From JAAYZQ01 sp034428935 (GTDB taxonomy: Bacteria > Chloroflexota > Anaerolineae > JAAYZQ01): DNA of 52,187 nt. The notes below the pieces were generated by a model. The model ran no database searches and was not told where the DNA came from. It saw nothing but the letters and a program-made list of their open reading frames with translations. The DNA lies in contig DAOUHB010000179.1 of the NCBI GenBank assembly GCA_034428935.1, positions 1-52,187 on the forward strand, given 5' to 3'. The position numbers and the translations under genes were made by a program. Of the stretch, positions 1 to 6,909 are shown piece after piece (within the stretch, counting starts at the first letter, position 1; every line of letters starts with the position of its first letter).

Positions 1-60
1 CTGGTCCTGGATGCCGGGGGGCAGCGGGCCGTGAGCGTCGAACAACATTTCCGGATTTGA
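1..60 (+). CDS. 3' end of an unidentified upstream gene (partial)
   Basis: Frame 1 is open from the window edge to a TGA at 58-60 and reads LVLDAGGQRAVSVEQHFRI. Most third codon positions are G or C, as in the neighbouring genes, which suggests a real reading frame. Only 19 residues are visible and no family can be recognised. It would be the last gene before the fur promoter on the same strand. The fragment is short enough that chance is possible. Confidence 0.4.
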   Translation: MVLDAGGQRAVSVEQHFRI

Positions 61-102
61 CCCTGGCGCAGATGGCCTTGCCAACCTGACGACAGCCCGC
101 GC

Positions 103-130
103 TTGCAAATTACCGGTTCTTTGGTATAAT
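103..130 (+). promoter_or_regulatory. Sigma-70-type promoter of the Fur-family gene
   Basis: A TTGCAA -35 box (103-108) and a perfect TATAAT -10 box (125-130) are separated by 16 bp. The -10 is preceded by TGG, giving an extended TGnTATAAT element. Transcription should start near 137, about 35 bases before the ATG at 172. Confidence 0.7.
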
Positions 131-133
131 TAT

Positions 134-153
134 TGTTGCAACTAGACGCAACA
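134..153. promoter_or_regulatory. Candidate Fur-family operator over the fur transcription start
   Basis: A 20-bp inverted repeat has perfect 6-bp arms TGTTGC and GCAACA around an 8-base spacer centred on CTAG. It lies directly over the predicted transcription start, the usual place for autorepression by a Fur-family protein. A similar sequence (14 of 20 positions by eye) occurs at 724-743 in front of the ABC transporter operon. The assignment to this regulator is inference. Confidence 0.55.
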
Positions 154-171
154 GCAAAGGGAGGCAAGACA

Positions 172-633
172 ATGGCCTGCGAAGAGGTCTTTATCCAGCA
201 TCTACGCGAGCGGGGGTTCCGGCTGACACCCCAGCGCGAGATGATTCTGTCGGTGCTGCACGACATCGAGGGGCTGGCCACCGTCGATGAGATCTATGGC
301 CGGGTCCAGGCCCTCAGCACCTCGGTGGACATCTCGACCGTCTACCGCACGCTGGACCTGCTGCAGGACTTTGACCTCGTCTCCTGCGTGGACGCCGGCG
401 ACGACCAGCGGCGATACGAGTTGCTGGGCATCCACGGCCCGCACCTGCACCTCGTCTGCCACGGCTGCGGCCGGGTCATCGGCGCAGAGCTGGACGTTGC
501 CCGGGCCTTTGCCGGGCAACTGGAGGCCCAGTACGGCTTCCGGCCGGCGCTGGACCACCTGTCCATCCCCGGGCTGTGCGCGGCCTGCGCCGCCTCGCAC
601 CAGGAAGCCGCCCGGCAGGCTTCCATGGATTAG
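172..633 (+). CDS. Fur-family metal-responsive transcriptional regulator
   Basis: This 153-residue protein has the Fur/Zur/PerR layout: an N-terminal winged helix (about residues 10-80, with LTPQRE and ISTVYRTLDLL) and a C-terminal metal-binding dimerisation domain. The HGPHLHLVCHGCG stretch gives His88, His91 and His93 plus Cys96/Cys99. A second CxxC at 136/139 completes the structural zinc site. ATG 172 is chosen over an in-frame ATG at 133 because AAAGGGAGG (156-163) lies at the right distance. The sensed metal (Fe, Zn, Ni, Mn) cannot be read from the sequence. The shared upstream motif points to control of its own gene and of the transporter that follows. Confidence 0.9.
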   Translation: MACEEVFIQHLRERGFRLTPQREMILSVLHDIEGLATVDEIYGRVQALSTSVDISTVYRTLDLLQDFDLVSCVDAGDDQRRYELLGIHGPHLHLVCHGCGRVIGAELDVARAFAGQLEAQYGFRPALDHLSIPGLCAACAASHQEAARQASMD

Positions 634-676
634 TACCGCCCCCACGCGTTCATCGCAACCCCTCCGCCCCCCAGAT

Positions 677-705
677 TTGCCGGCGCCCCGCCCTTGTGCT
701 ATACT
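677..705 (+). promoter_or_regulatory. Promoter of the left ABC transporter operon
   Basis: TTGCCG (677-682) and TATACT (700-705) are spaced by 17 bp, a good sigma-70 match. The predicted start near 712 leaves the operator-like sequence at 716-743 in the first 30 transcribed bases. The promoter sits in the 198-base gap between the Fur-family gene and the permease. Confidence 0.65.
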
Positions 706-715
706 CTTAACGCAA

Positions 716-743
716 GCAATTGCAACTGCCAAGAGACGCAACA
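716..743. promoter_or_regulatory. Candidate Fur-family operator of the ABC operon
   Basis: The palindrome GCAATTGC (716-723) is followed by AACTGC-N8-GCAACA (724-743). The second part matches the fur-gene inverted repeat in 14 of 20 positions, including the identical AGACGCAACA half. It lies just downstream of the -10 box, consistent with repression by the adjacent regulator. The left arm is degenerate, so binding is a hypothesis. Confidence 0.45.
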
Positions 744-755
744 AGAGGAGGGGAA

Positions 756-830
756 TTGGACCTGCCTTTGAAGCCAAGAGCGCCCATCGAAGCCCTGATC
801 CAGCGATGGACGGGGCAGGCATCCGTGTGA
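756..830 (+). CDS. Possible 24-residue leader ORF ahead of the permease
   Basis: A TTG codon at 756 follows GAGGAGGGG (745-753), the strongest ribosome-binding sequence in the gap. It opens a 24-codon frame (MDLPLKPRAPIEALIQRW...) ending in TGA 828-830, one base before the permease ATG at 832, which itself has a poor Shine-Dalgarno. The arrangement would fit translational coupling of the permease to a leader peptide. There is no homology argument and the start codon is weak. Confidence 0.25.
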   Translation: MDLPLKPRAPIEALIQRWTGQASV

Positions 831-831
831 T

Positions 832-1809
832 ATGAAAGCGCGCGCCCTGGCGTACCTGGTCACCTTGTGGGCGGTGCTGACCCTGAATTTTTTCCTGCCG
901 CGCCTGCTGCCCGGCGATCCCATCGGGGCGCTCCTCGATCCCCAGAGCTCGGGCTATGTGTTCGACGCCGAGGTCCGCGCTGAGCTGGAAGCCTACTACG
1001 GCCTGGACCGGCCCGTGCCGGTGCAGTACGCCGCCTACCTGTGGGGCATCGCCACCGGCGACCTGGGGCACTCTATCCGGCTCCACCGGCCCGTGACCGC
1101 GCTCCTGGCGGCCCACCTGCCCTGGACGCTGCTGCTCACCGGGACGGCGCTGGGCCTGGCCTCGCTCCTGGGCCTGCTGGGCGGAGCGGAGGCGGCCTGG
1201 AAGCGCGGCTCCGCGGCCGACCGCCTGCTGACGGCAGCCAGCGTCGTGGCCGGCAACGCGCCGGTCTATTTCGTGGGCATGATGCTGCTCATCCTCTTTG
1301 GCGCCAGGCTGGGCTGGCTGCCCCTGGCCGGGGGCCGCACGCCCTTTGCCGACTACAGCGATCCGTGGGCCGCCGTGGCCGACGTGGGCAAGCACCTGGT
1401 GCTGCCCGCCCTGACGCTCACCCTGTCGCTCCTGGGCGTCCAGTTCCTCCTGGTGCGCAACCACGTGGTCGGCATCCTGGGCGAGGATTTCATGCTCGTC
1501 GCCCGGGCCAAGGGGCTGAGGCCGGCGCGTCTCAAGTGGGGGCACGCTGTGCGCAACGCGCTGCTGCCCTTTGTCGCCCACCTGGCGGCCCACGCTGGCC
1601 TGGCCATCACCGGCGCGGTGTTCATCGAGACGCTGTTCCAGTACCCGGGCATGGGGCGCCTCATCTTCGAGTCGGTGGGCGCCCGGGACTATCCGGTCAT
1701 CCAGGGGGTCTTTTTGGCCGTGGCCGTCGTGGTCCTCACCGCCAACCTGCTGGCCGATTGGGTCAACAGCCGCCTCGATCCGCGCCTGGCGGAGGAGGTG
1801 GGCCGGTGA
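832..1809 (+). CDS. ABC transporter permease, DppB/NikB family
   Basis: This 325-residue inner-membrane protein has the length and layout of the first permease of peptide/nickel/opine ABC importers. An N-terminal membrane helix with the PRLLPGDPIGALL motif is followed by a periplasmic segment and five further hydrophobic segments. The cytoplasmic coupling loop (VARAKGLRPARLKWGHAVRNALLP) precedes the last helices. It overlaps the second permease by 4 bases (GTGA), so translation is coupled. The nearby Fur-family regulator and shared operator suggest a metal or metal-chelate substrate, but peptide uptake cannot be excluded. Confidence 0.9.
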   Translation: MKARALAYLVTLWAVLTLNFFLPRLLPGDPIGALLDPQSSGYVFDAEVRAELEAYYGLDRPVPVQYAAYLWGIATGDLGHSIRLHRPVTALLAAHLPWTLLLTGTALGLASLLGLLGGAEAAWKRGSAADRLLTAASVVAGNAPVYFVGMMLLILFGARLGWLPLAGGRTPFADYSDPWAAVADVGKHLVLPALTLTLSLLGVQFLLVRNHVVGILGEDFMLVARAKGLRPARLKWGHAVRNALLPFVAHLAAHAGLAITGAVFIETLFQYPGMGRLIFESVGARDYPVIQGVFLAVAVVVLTANLLADWVNSRLDPRLAEEVGR

Positions 1810-2666
1810 GCATCCTATCCCGGGCCGCCCGCCGCCCCCGGATTTCCATCCCCGTGGGCCCCGAGGCGGTGGCAGGTGGCACGATCCTGGCCCTATTTGT
1901 CCTGGTCGCCCTCGCCGCGCCCCTCCTGGCGCCCTACGACCCCCACGATTTCTCCGGCCAGCCGCTGGAGCGCCCCGGCCCGGCACACCCCCTGGGCACC
2001 AACGACGCCGGCCAGGACATCCTCAGCGAGCTGATCTATGGCGCGCGCATCTCGCTGGCCGTCGGCCTGGCCGCAGCCGCCGGCACCGTGGCCCTGGGCC
2101 TGCTGGTGGGCGGCGCGGCCGGCTACGCCGGCGGACCCCTCGACACCCTGCTGATGCGCCTGGTGGACGTGATGCTGACCCTGCCGCGCCTGCCCCTGCT
2201 GATCTTGCTGGCCGCCTTCCTGGGGCCGGGTCCGGTGCAGACGGCCGCCATCATCTCGCTGCTCTTCTGGCCGGCCACGGCCCGTGTCATCCGGGCCCAG
2301 GTGCAGAGCCTGCGCCAACGCGGTTACGTCAAGATGGCCCGCTCCTTTGGCGGAGGGGCGAGCTACGTCCTGCGCCGGCACATCCTGCCTGCCATCGCGC
2401 CCCTCATCGCCTTTGGCCTGGTGTCGGCCGCCGGGCGGGCGGTGGCCATGGAGGCGGGACTCGCCTTCCTGGGCATTGGCGACGCCACGGCCAAGAGCTG
2501 GGGCTTGATGATGCGTTTCGCGCTGAACCTGCCCGGCCTGCTGTTGACCGACCGCTGGTTGTGGTGGCTGCTGCCGCCCGGCCTGTGCATCACCATCCTC
2601 GTCCTGGGGCTGACCTACCTGGGCATCGGGCTGGAAGGCCGGCTGCACCCGGGCCTGAGGCGATGA
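1806..2666 (+). CDS. ABC transporter permease, DppC/NikC family
   Basis: The GTG start at 1806 overlaps the stop of the preceding permease. The 286-residue product shows the family signature HPLGTNDAGQDILSELIYGARISL near residue 60, several membrane segments, and the coupling-loop motif KMARSFGGGASYVLRRHILP. It pairs with the upstream DppB-type protein to form the membrane channel. Its stop overlaps the ATG of the ATPase gene by 4 bases, so the cistrons form one operon. Confidence 0.9.
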   Translation: MSILSRAARRPRISIPVGPEAVAGGTILALFVLVALAAPLLAPYDPHDFSGQPLERPGPAHPLGTNDAGQDILSELIYGARISLAVGLAAAAGTVALGLLVGGAAGYAGGPLDTLLMRLVDVMLTLPRLPLLILLAAFLGPGPVQTAAIISLLFWPATARVIRAQVQSLRQRGYVKMARSFGGGASYVLRRHILPAIAPLIAFGLVSAAGRAVAMEAGLAFLGIGDATAKSWGLMMRFALNLPGLLLTDRWLWWLLPPGLCITILVLGLTYLGIGLEGRLHPGLRR

Positions 2667-2692
2667 ACGGGACGATGAACGGGACGATGAAC
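2663..2692 (+). repeat. 12-bp tandem repeat at the ATPase start codon
   Basis: The unit ATGAACGGGACG occurs twice (2663-2674, 2675-2686) and its first six bases a third time (2687-2692), encoding MNGTMNGTMN. Each unit supplies a new ATG in the same frame, so the N-terminus can vary by 4 or 8 residues without changing the frame. Slippage could change the copy number. Confidence 0.9.
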
Positions 2693-4444
2693 GAGCCACT
2701 GTTGTCGGTGCGCGACCTGCGCGTCCACTTTCACCCGGTCGATGGGCGCGACGGCGGTGTGATCCGCGCCGTGGACGGCGTGTCCTTTGACCTGGCGGCC
2801 GGCGAGGCGCTGGCCATCGTCGGCGAGACCGGCTCGGGCAAGACGACCATCGGGCGGGCGCTGCTGGGGCTGCACCCGTCGGGCAGCACGGCGGGCAGCA
2901 TCCGCCTGGCGGGCCGGGAGCTGGTGGACCTGCCGGAGGAGGCTTGGCGCCCGCTGCGCTGGCGGCGCATCGCCATGGCTGTGCAGGGCGCCGGCAGTGC
3001 CTTTGACCCTGTCCTGCGCGTGGGCGAGCAGATCGCCGAGCCGCTGCGAGAGCACCTGGGGCTGTCGCCTGCCGAAGCAGCGGCCCGGGCCGCGACGCTG
3101 GCCGAGCGCGTGGGCCTGGAGCCGCGCCACCTGCGCGCCTATCCCCACCAGCTCAGCGGCGGCGAGAAGCAGCGGGCCATGCTGGCCATGGCCCTCAGTT
3201 GCGAGCCCGAGATCCTCGTCGCCGACGAGCCCACGAGCGGCCAGGACGTGCTCTCCCGCGCGCGGCTCATCGAGCTGATGCGCCAGGTGCACGGCGGGGG
3301 AGAGGGCGGCCCCAGCCTGATCCTGATCTCCCACGACCTGGCCGCGGCCGCCCGGGTGGCCGGCCGCGTGGCCGTCCTGTATGCAGGCAAGATCGTAGAG
3401 GCCGGCCCGGCGCGGGAGGTGCTGACCACGCCCCGGCACCCCTACACCTGGGGGCTGCTCAACGCCTATCCGAGCATGACCACCGCCCGGGACCTGCGCG
3501 GCATTCGGGGCCGCCCGCCCGATCCTGCCGACCCGCCGCCGGGTTGCCGCTTCCATCCCCGCTGCACCCAGGCAGTGGAACGCTGTCGCCAGGTGGACCC
3601 GCCCCTGGTGGACGTGGGAGGCAGGCTCATCGCCTGCCACCTGGGCGGCCTCCAGACGCTGCTCCAGGCCCGGGACCTGCACAAGGCCTTTGCCAGCAAC
3701 GGCAACGGAGCCGTGGCGGCGGTGCGAGGCGCCAGCCTGGACGTGTACGAGGGCGAGGTTGTGGCCCTGGTGGGCGAGACGGGCAGCGGCAAGACCACCC
3801 TGGGCCGGCTGCTGGTCGGGCTGCTGGAAGCCGACGGGGGATACGTCGTCTTTGAGGGGCAGGACCTGTCGGCGATGAGCGGGCGGGAGCGCAAAGCGCT
3901 GCGGCAGCGAATCCAGCTCGTCGCCCAGGACCCCTTTGACGTCATCAGCCCGCGGCTGACGGTGGGCGAGATCGTGCGCGAGCCGCTGGACGTGCAAAAG
4001 GCCGGTACGCCCGCCGAGCGAGAGGACAGGGTGCGCGATGCGCTCCAGGCGGTGGGCCTGCCCTCCGGGCCATCCTTCCTTGGCCGGCGCGCCCACGAGC
4101 TGAGCGGCGGCCAGTTGCAGCGCGTGGCCATCGCCCGGGCGCTGGTCCTCGACCCCAAGCTGATCGTGGCCGACGAGCCGGTGTCGATGCTCGACGCCAG
4201 CGAGCAGGCCAAGGTCATCAACCTCCTGAAAGAGATCCAGAACGAGCGCGGCATGGGCCTGCTCCTCGTCTCCCACGACCTGGCCCTGGTGCGCAAGGTG
4301 GCCGACCGTATCCTGGTGATGCGGCAGGGCCAGATCGTGGAGGATGGCCCGGCCAGCTGCGTGGTGACTATGCCGCAGCACGCGTATACCCGAACCCTGT
4401 TGCAGGCGGCGCCCGCCCTGGATTGGGCGGACGACGCCTCGTAG
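2663..4444 (+). CDS. Fused double ATPase of a peptide/nickel-type ABC importer (DppD-DppF)
   Basis: Two ABC ATPases that are usually separate proteins are joined in 593 residues. Domain 1 has Walker A GETGSGKT (54-61), signature LSGGE (164-168), Walker B ILVADEP (184-190) and switch His224. The oligopeptide-type C-terminal extension with four cysteines (C295, C301, C308, C325) follows. Domain 2 has Walker A 371-378, signature LSGGQ (480-484), Walker B around 501-506 and His538. All catalytic motifs are intact in both halves. The first ATG overlaps the permease stop. ATG 2675 and 2687, created by a 12-bp repeat, are alternative starts. Confidence 0.92.
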   Translation: MNGTMNGTMNEPLLSVRDLRVHFHPVDGRDGGVIRAVDGVSFDLAAGEALAIVGETGSGKTTIGRALLGLHPSGSTAGSIRLAGRELVDLPEEAWRPLRWRRIAMAVQGAGSAFDPVLRVGEQIAEPLREHLGLSPAEAAARAATLAERVGLEPRHLRAYPHQLSGGEKQRAMLAMALSCEPEILVADEPTSGQDVLSRARLIELMRQVHGGGEGGPSLILISHDLAAAARVAGRVAVLYAGKIVEAGPAREVLTTPRHPYTWGLLNAYPSMTTARDLRGIRGRPPDPADPPPGCRFHPRCTQAVERCRQVDPPLVDVGGRLIACHLGGLQTLLQARDLHKAFASNGNGAVAAVRGASLDVYEGEVVALVGETGSGKTTLGRLLVGLLEADGGYVVFEGQDLSAMSGRERKALRQRIQLVAQDPFDVISPRLTVGEIVREPLDVQKAGTPAEREDRVRDALQAVGLPSGPSFLGRRAHELSGGQLQRVAIARALVLDPKLIVADEPVSMLDASEQAKVINLLKEIQNERGMGLLLVSHDLALVRKVADRILVMRQGQIVEDGPASCVVTMPQHAYTRTLLQAAPALDWADDAS

Positions 4445-4469
4445 GAATTCAATAGACGAGGAAATGACG

Positions 4470-6161
4470 ATGGCACAACGACGTCCGACGCAAGCAATCC
4501 GGATCGTATTCTCCCTGCTCGCCGCCTGCCTGCTGGCGGGCTGCGGCGGCGGGCCCGCGGCGACCCCCACGATCCAGGCTCCCGCCGCGGCAGCTACGAG
4601 CGCGCCCACGGCCCCCACGTCCGAGCCGGCCGACGCGGCGCCCTTTGTGGAGAGGTTGCGCCTGCCGGGGGGCGGCTACTGGGGGCACCCATCTCCCTTT
4701 GGCTTTAACCGGGGCCCCGGTTTTTCGCGGGCCTCGCTGGTTTTCGACACGCTGGTCTGGCGCGACGCAAGCGGCGAGACGATCCCCTGGCTGGCTACCG
4801 ACTGGACCATGTCCGACGACGGCCTGACCTGGACCTTTACCCTGCGCGATGGGGTATACTGGCAGGACGGCCAGCCGCTGACCGCCGACGACGTGGTCTT
4901 TTCCATCGACTATTACCTGGCCCATCCCGGCGCGGTGTGGTTCATGGCGCAGGTGGGCCAGGTCGAGTCGGCGGAGGCGGTGGGCGACGGGCAGGTGGCC
5001 ATCAAGCTGGCGGAGCCCTTTGCGCCCTTCTTGCAGACCGTGGCCGAGGCGCTCCTGATCTTTCCGCGGCACATCTGGCAGGACGTGGCCGATCCCCAGG
5101 CGTTCGTCGAGCCCGAAGCGTTCATCGGCAGCGGGGCCTACCGCCTGGTCGAGTACAGCCAGGAGGAGGGCACGTATCTCTTTGAGGCCAATCCCGACTT
5201 TTTCCTGGGCATGCCCTACGTGCGGCGCATCGAGTTTGTGCCCACCAGCGATGATTTCCTGGCCCTGTCCAACGGCGACATCGCTGCCTTTGACAAGTTC
5301 GGCGGCGTGACCGAGGAGATGTTGGCCCCCTTCCGCCAGGCGCCCTTTGCCGTGGGCCAGGCGCCCGGAGAGTGGGGCATGTTCCTTTTCTTTAACCTGG
5401 AGGCGGATACGCCCCTCCGTGACGTGCGCGTGCGGCGGGCCATCGCCCACGCCATCGATCGCCAGGCCATGGTGGACCGCGTCCTGTTTGGCCTGGGCGA
5501 TCCCGGCAACCCCGGCTTCTTGCCGCCCTCCAACCCGGCCTACAACCCGGACGTGACCGGCTATCCCTACGACCTGGAAGCGGCCCGCGCGCTGCTCCAG
5601 GAAGCGGGCTATGACGGCACGCCCATCAAGCTGGGCTATTCCCCCGACTGGATCATGGCCTCGCCGCGGGCCGTCGAGATCATCGAGGCCGGCCTTTCCC
5701 AGGTGGGCATTGCCCTGGAAAAGATATCGATGGACCAGGCAACCATCGACGCCGCGGCCAACGAGGGCAGCTACGAGATGCTCGTCTCCGGCTTTGGCGG
5801 ACTGGGCGGTGACGCCGATCAACTGCGGCGCAGCTTTGCCAGCAGCAGTCCGACCAGGGGCTTTTCCCGGGGCCTGGGCTACAGCAACCCCGAGTTCGAC
5901 GCCCTGGCCCGAGCCCAGGTGACGATGACCGATCCGGCAGAGCGCGGCGAGGCGTTGGACGAGATGCAGGCCATCCTGGCCGAGGAGCTGCCGGCCCTGG
6001 CCCTGTACTACACCGCCCGCGTGGTCGTCTACAACGCCGAGGTCCTGGACAACTGGTACTTTACGCCGGGCGGCTACGGCGGCGGCATCCCCCAGCCGTA
6101 CAACAGGCACCAGTTCATCGTCGGCCTGCCCCAGGGCCTGTCCATTCGGGGCAGCCACTAG
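4470..6161 (+). CDS. Lipoprotein substrate-binding protein of the left ABC importer (SBP_bac_5)
   Basis: The protein has 563 residues from ATG 4470. This start lies 8 bases after GAGG (4458-4461), whereas ATG 4464 is too close. A signal peptide ends in a lipobox (LLAG-Cys25), followed by a Gly/Ala/Pro/Thr-rich linker typical of Chloroflexota lipoproteins. The rest matches the extracytoplasmic binding proteins of peptide/nickel/opine transporters: WTMSDDGLTWTFTLRDGVYWQDGQPLTADDVVFS near the N-terminus and the VRRAIAHAIDRQAMV motif in the middle. It is anchored outside the membrane and delivers ligand to the permeases encoded just upstream. The ligand is unknown. Confidence 0.92.
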   Translation: MAQRRPTQAIRIVFSLLAACLLAGCGGGPAATPTIQAPAAAATSAPTAPTSEPADAAPFVERLRLPGGGYWGHPSPFGFNRGPGFSRASLVFDTLVWRDASGETIPWLATDWTMSDDGLTWTFTLRDGVYWQDGQPLTADDVVFSIDYYLAHPGAVWFMAQVGQVESAEAVGDGQVAIKLAEPFAPFLQTVAEALLIFPRHIWQDVADPQAFVEPEAFIGSGAYRLVEYSQEEGTYLFEANPDFFLGMPYVRRIEFVPTSDDFLALSNGDIAAFDKFGGVTEEMLAPFRQAPFAVGQAPGEWGMFLFFNLEADTPLRDVRVRRAIAHAIDRQAMVDRVLFGLGDPGNPGFLPPSNPAYNPDVTGYPYDLEAARALLQEAGYDGTPIKLGYSPDWIMASPRAVEIIEAGLSQVGIALEKISMDQATIDAAANEGSYEMLVSGFGGLGGDADQLRRSFASSSPTRGFSRGLGYSNPEFDALARAQVTMTDPAERGEALDEMQAILAEELPALALYYTARVVVYNAEVLDNWYFTPGGYGGGIPQPYNRHQFIVGLPQGLSIRGSH

Positions 6162-6171
6162 CTGCTGATCA

Positions 6172-6211
6172 CGCTGCCCTGGCCCTCCTGCTGTGACGGG
6201 CCAGGGCAGCG
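6172..6211 (+). terminator. Strong intergenic hairpin after the binding-protein gene
   Basis: A perfect 14-bp inverted repeat, CGCTGCCCTGGCCC (6172-6185) and GGGCCAGGGCAGCG (6198-6211), encloses a 12-base loop. No T-run follows on the plus strand, so it is not a classical intrinsic terminator. It may stabilise the abundant binding-protein message or reduce read-through into the methyltransferase. Confidence 0.55.
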
Positions 6212-6229
6212 ATAAGGGAGTGTGTATCC

Positions 6230-6865
6230 GTGAGCGAACTGCGCAATCATTTCGAGATCCTGGCCGAGCGCTGGGACGGCATTCAGACGCCGGACCGCGG
6301 CGAGAGGCTGCGCCGGATGCTGGCGCCGGTGGTTCCCCTGTGCCGCGCATCGGGATCCATCCTTGAGGTGGGCACGGGAACCGGCGCGCTGATCCCCTGC
6401 CTGCAGGAATGCGCGCCCTCGGCCCGCGTGGTCTCTATCGATCTGGCGGCCGAGATGCTGTGGCGCGCCCGGCGGCGCTGTCCCGGCGCTGCCGTGGTCC
6501 AGGCCGACGCCCATCGCCCGCCCTTTGCCGCGCCCCACTTCGATCTCGTGATCTGTCACAACAGCTTTCCCCACTTTGCCGACAAGCCCGCCGCGCTTGT
6601 GAACCTGGCGAGTGTCGTGCGGCCCGGCGGCCACCTGCTCATCCTGCACGACCTGAGCCGCGAGCGGGTGAACGCCATCCACGGCGGCGGCGCCCCGGCG
6701 ATCCAGCACGATCTGTTGCCCCCGGGCGACGAAGCGGGGCGGATGCTGGCCCGGGCCGGGTTTAGCGACGTACAGGTGGAGGACAGCGACAAGGGCTACA
6801 TGGTGGCCGGGCGGCGGTACGGGAACACAGGCGAGGGGAGAGACGCCTCCGATCTGGCCCGTTGA
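6230..6865 (+). CDS. Class I SAM-dependent methyltransferase (UbiE/Methyltransf_11 type)
   Basis: This 211-residue cytoplasmic protein has a Rossmann-type methyltransferase fold. Motif I is ILEVGTGTGALIPCL (about 44-58), an acidic residue follows at VVSIDLAAEML, motif III resembles VVQADAHRPPF, and motif IV is FDLVICHNSFPHF. The GTG start at 6230 follows AAGGGAG (6214-6220). It is separated from the transporter operon only by a hairpin, so it could be its last gene. A link with metal or metallophore handling is possible but unproven. The methyl acceptor is unknown. Confidence 0.85.
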   Translation: MSELRNHFEILAERWDGIQTPDRGERLRRMLAPVVPLCRASGSILEVGTGTGALIPCLQECAPSARVVSIDLAAEMLWRARRRCPGAAVVQADAHRPPFAAPHFDLVICHNSFPHFADKPAALVNLASVVRPGGHLLILHDLSRERVNAIHGGGAPAIQHDLLPPGDEAGRMLARAGFSDVQVEDSDKGYMVAGRRYGNTGEGRDASDLAR

Positions 6866-6904
6866 CATCTGGGGCTCCCTGGTGTATGCTTACGACCAGG
6901 GAGC
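6862..6904 (+). promoter_or_regulatory. Promoter with inverted repeat ahead of the glycosidase-like gene
   Basis: A perfect TTGACA (6862-6867) and TATGCT (6885-6890) are separated by 17 bp and start inside the stop codon of the methyltransferase gene. A perfect 9-bp inverted repeat GCTCCCTGG (6874-6882) / CCAGGGAGC (6896-6904) flanks the -10 box. Its right arm contains the AGGGAG ribosome-binding site of the next gene. The repeat may be an operator. Confidence 0.65.
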
Positions 6905-6909
6905 ATTGG

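Noticed and set aside
202..1986. Very long minus-strand open frame over the fur and permease genes
   Set aside because: It is the complement of strongly supported plus-strand genes; the GC-rich third positions create long antisense frames, and the translation has no recognisable domain.
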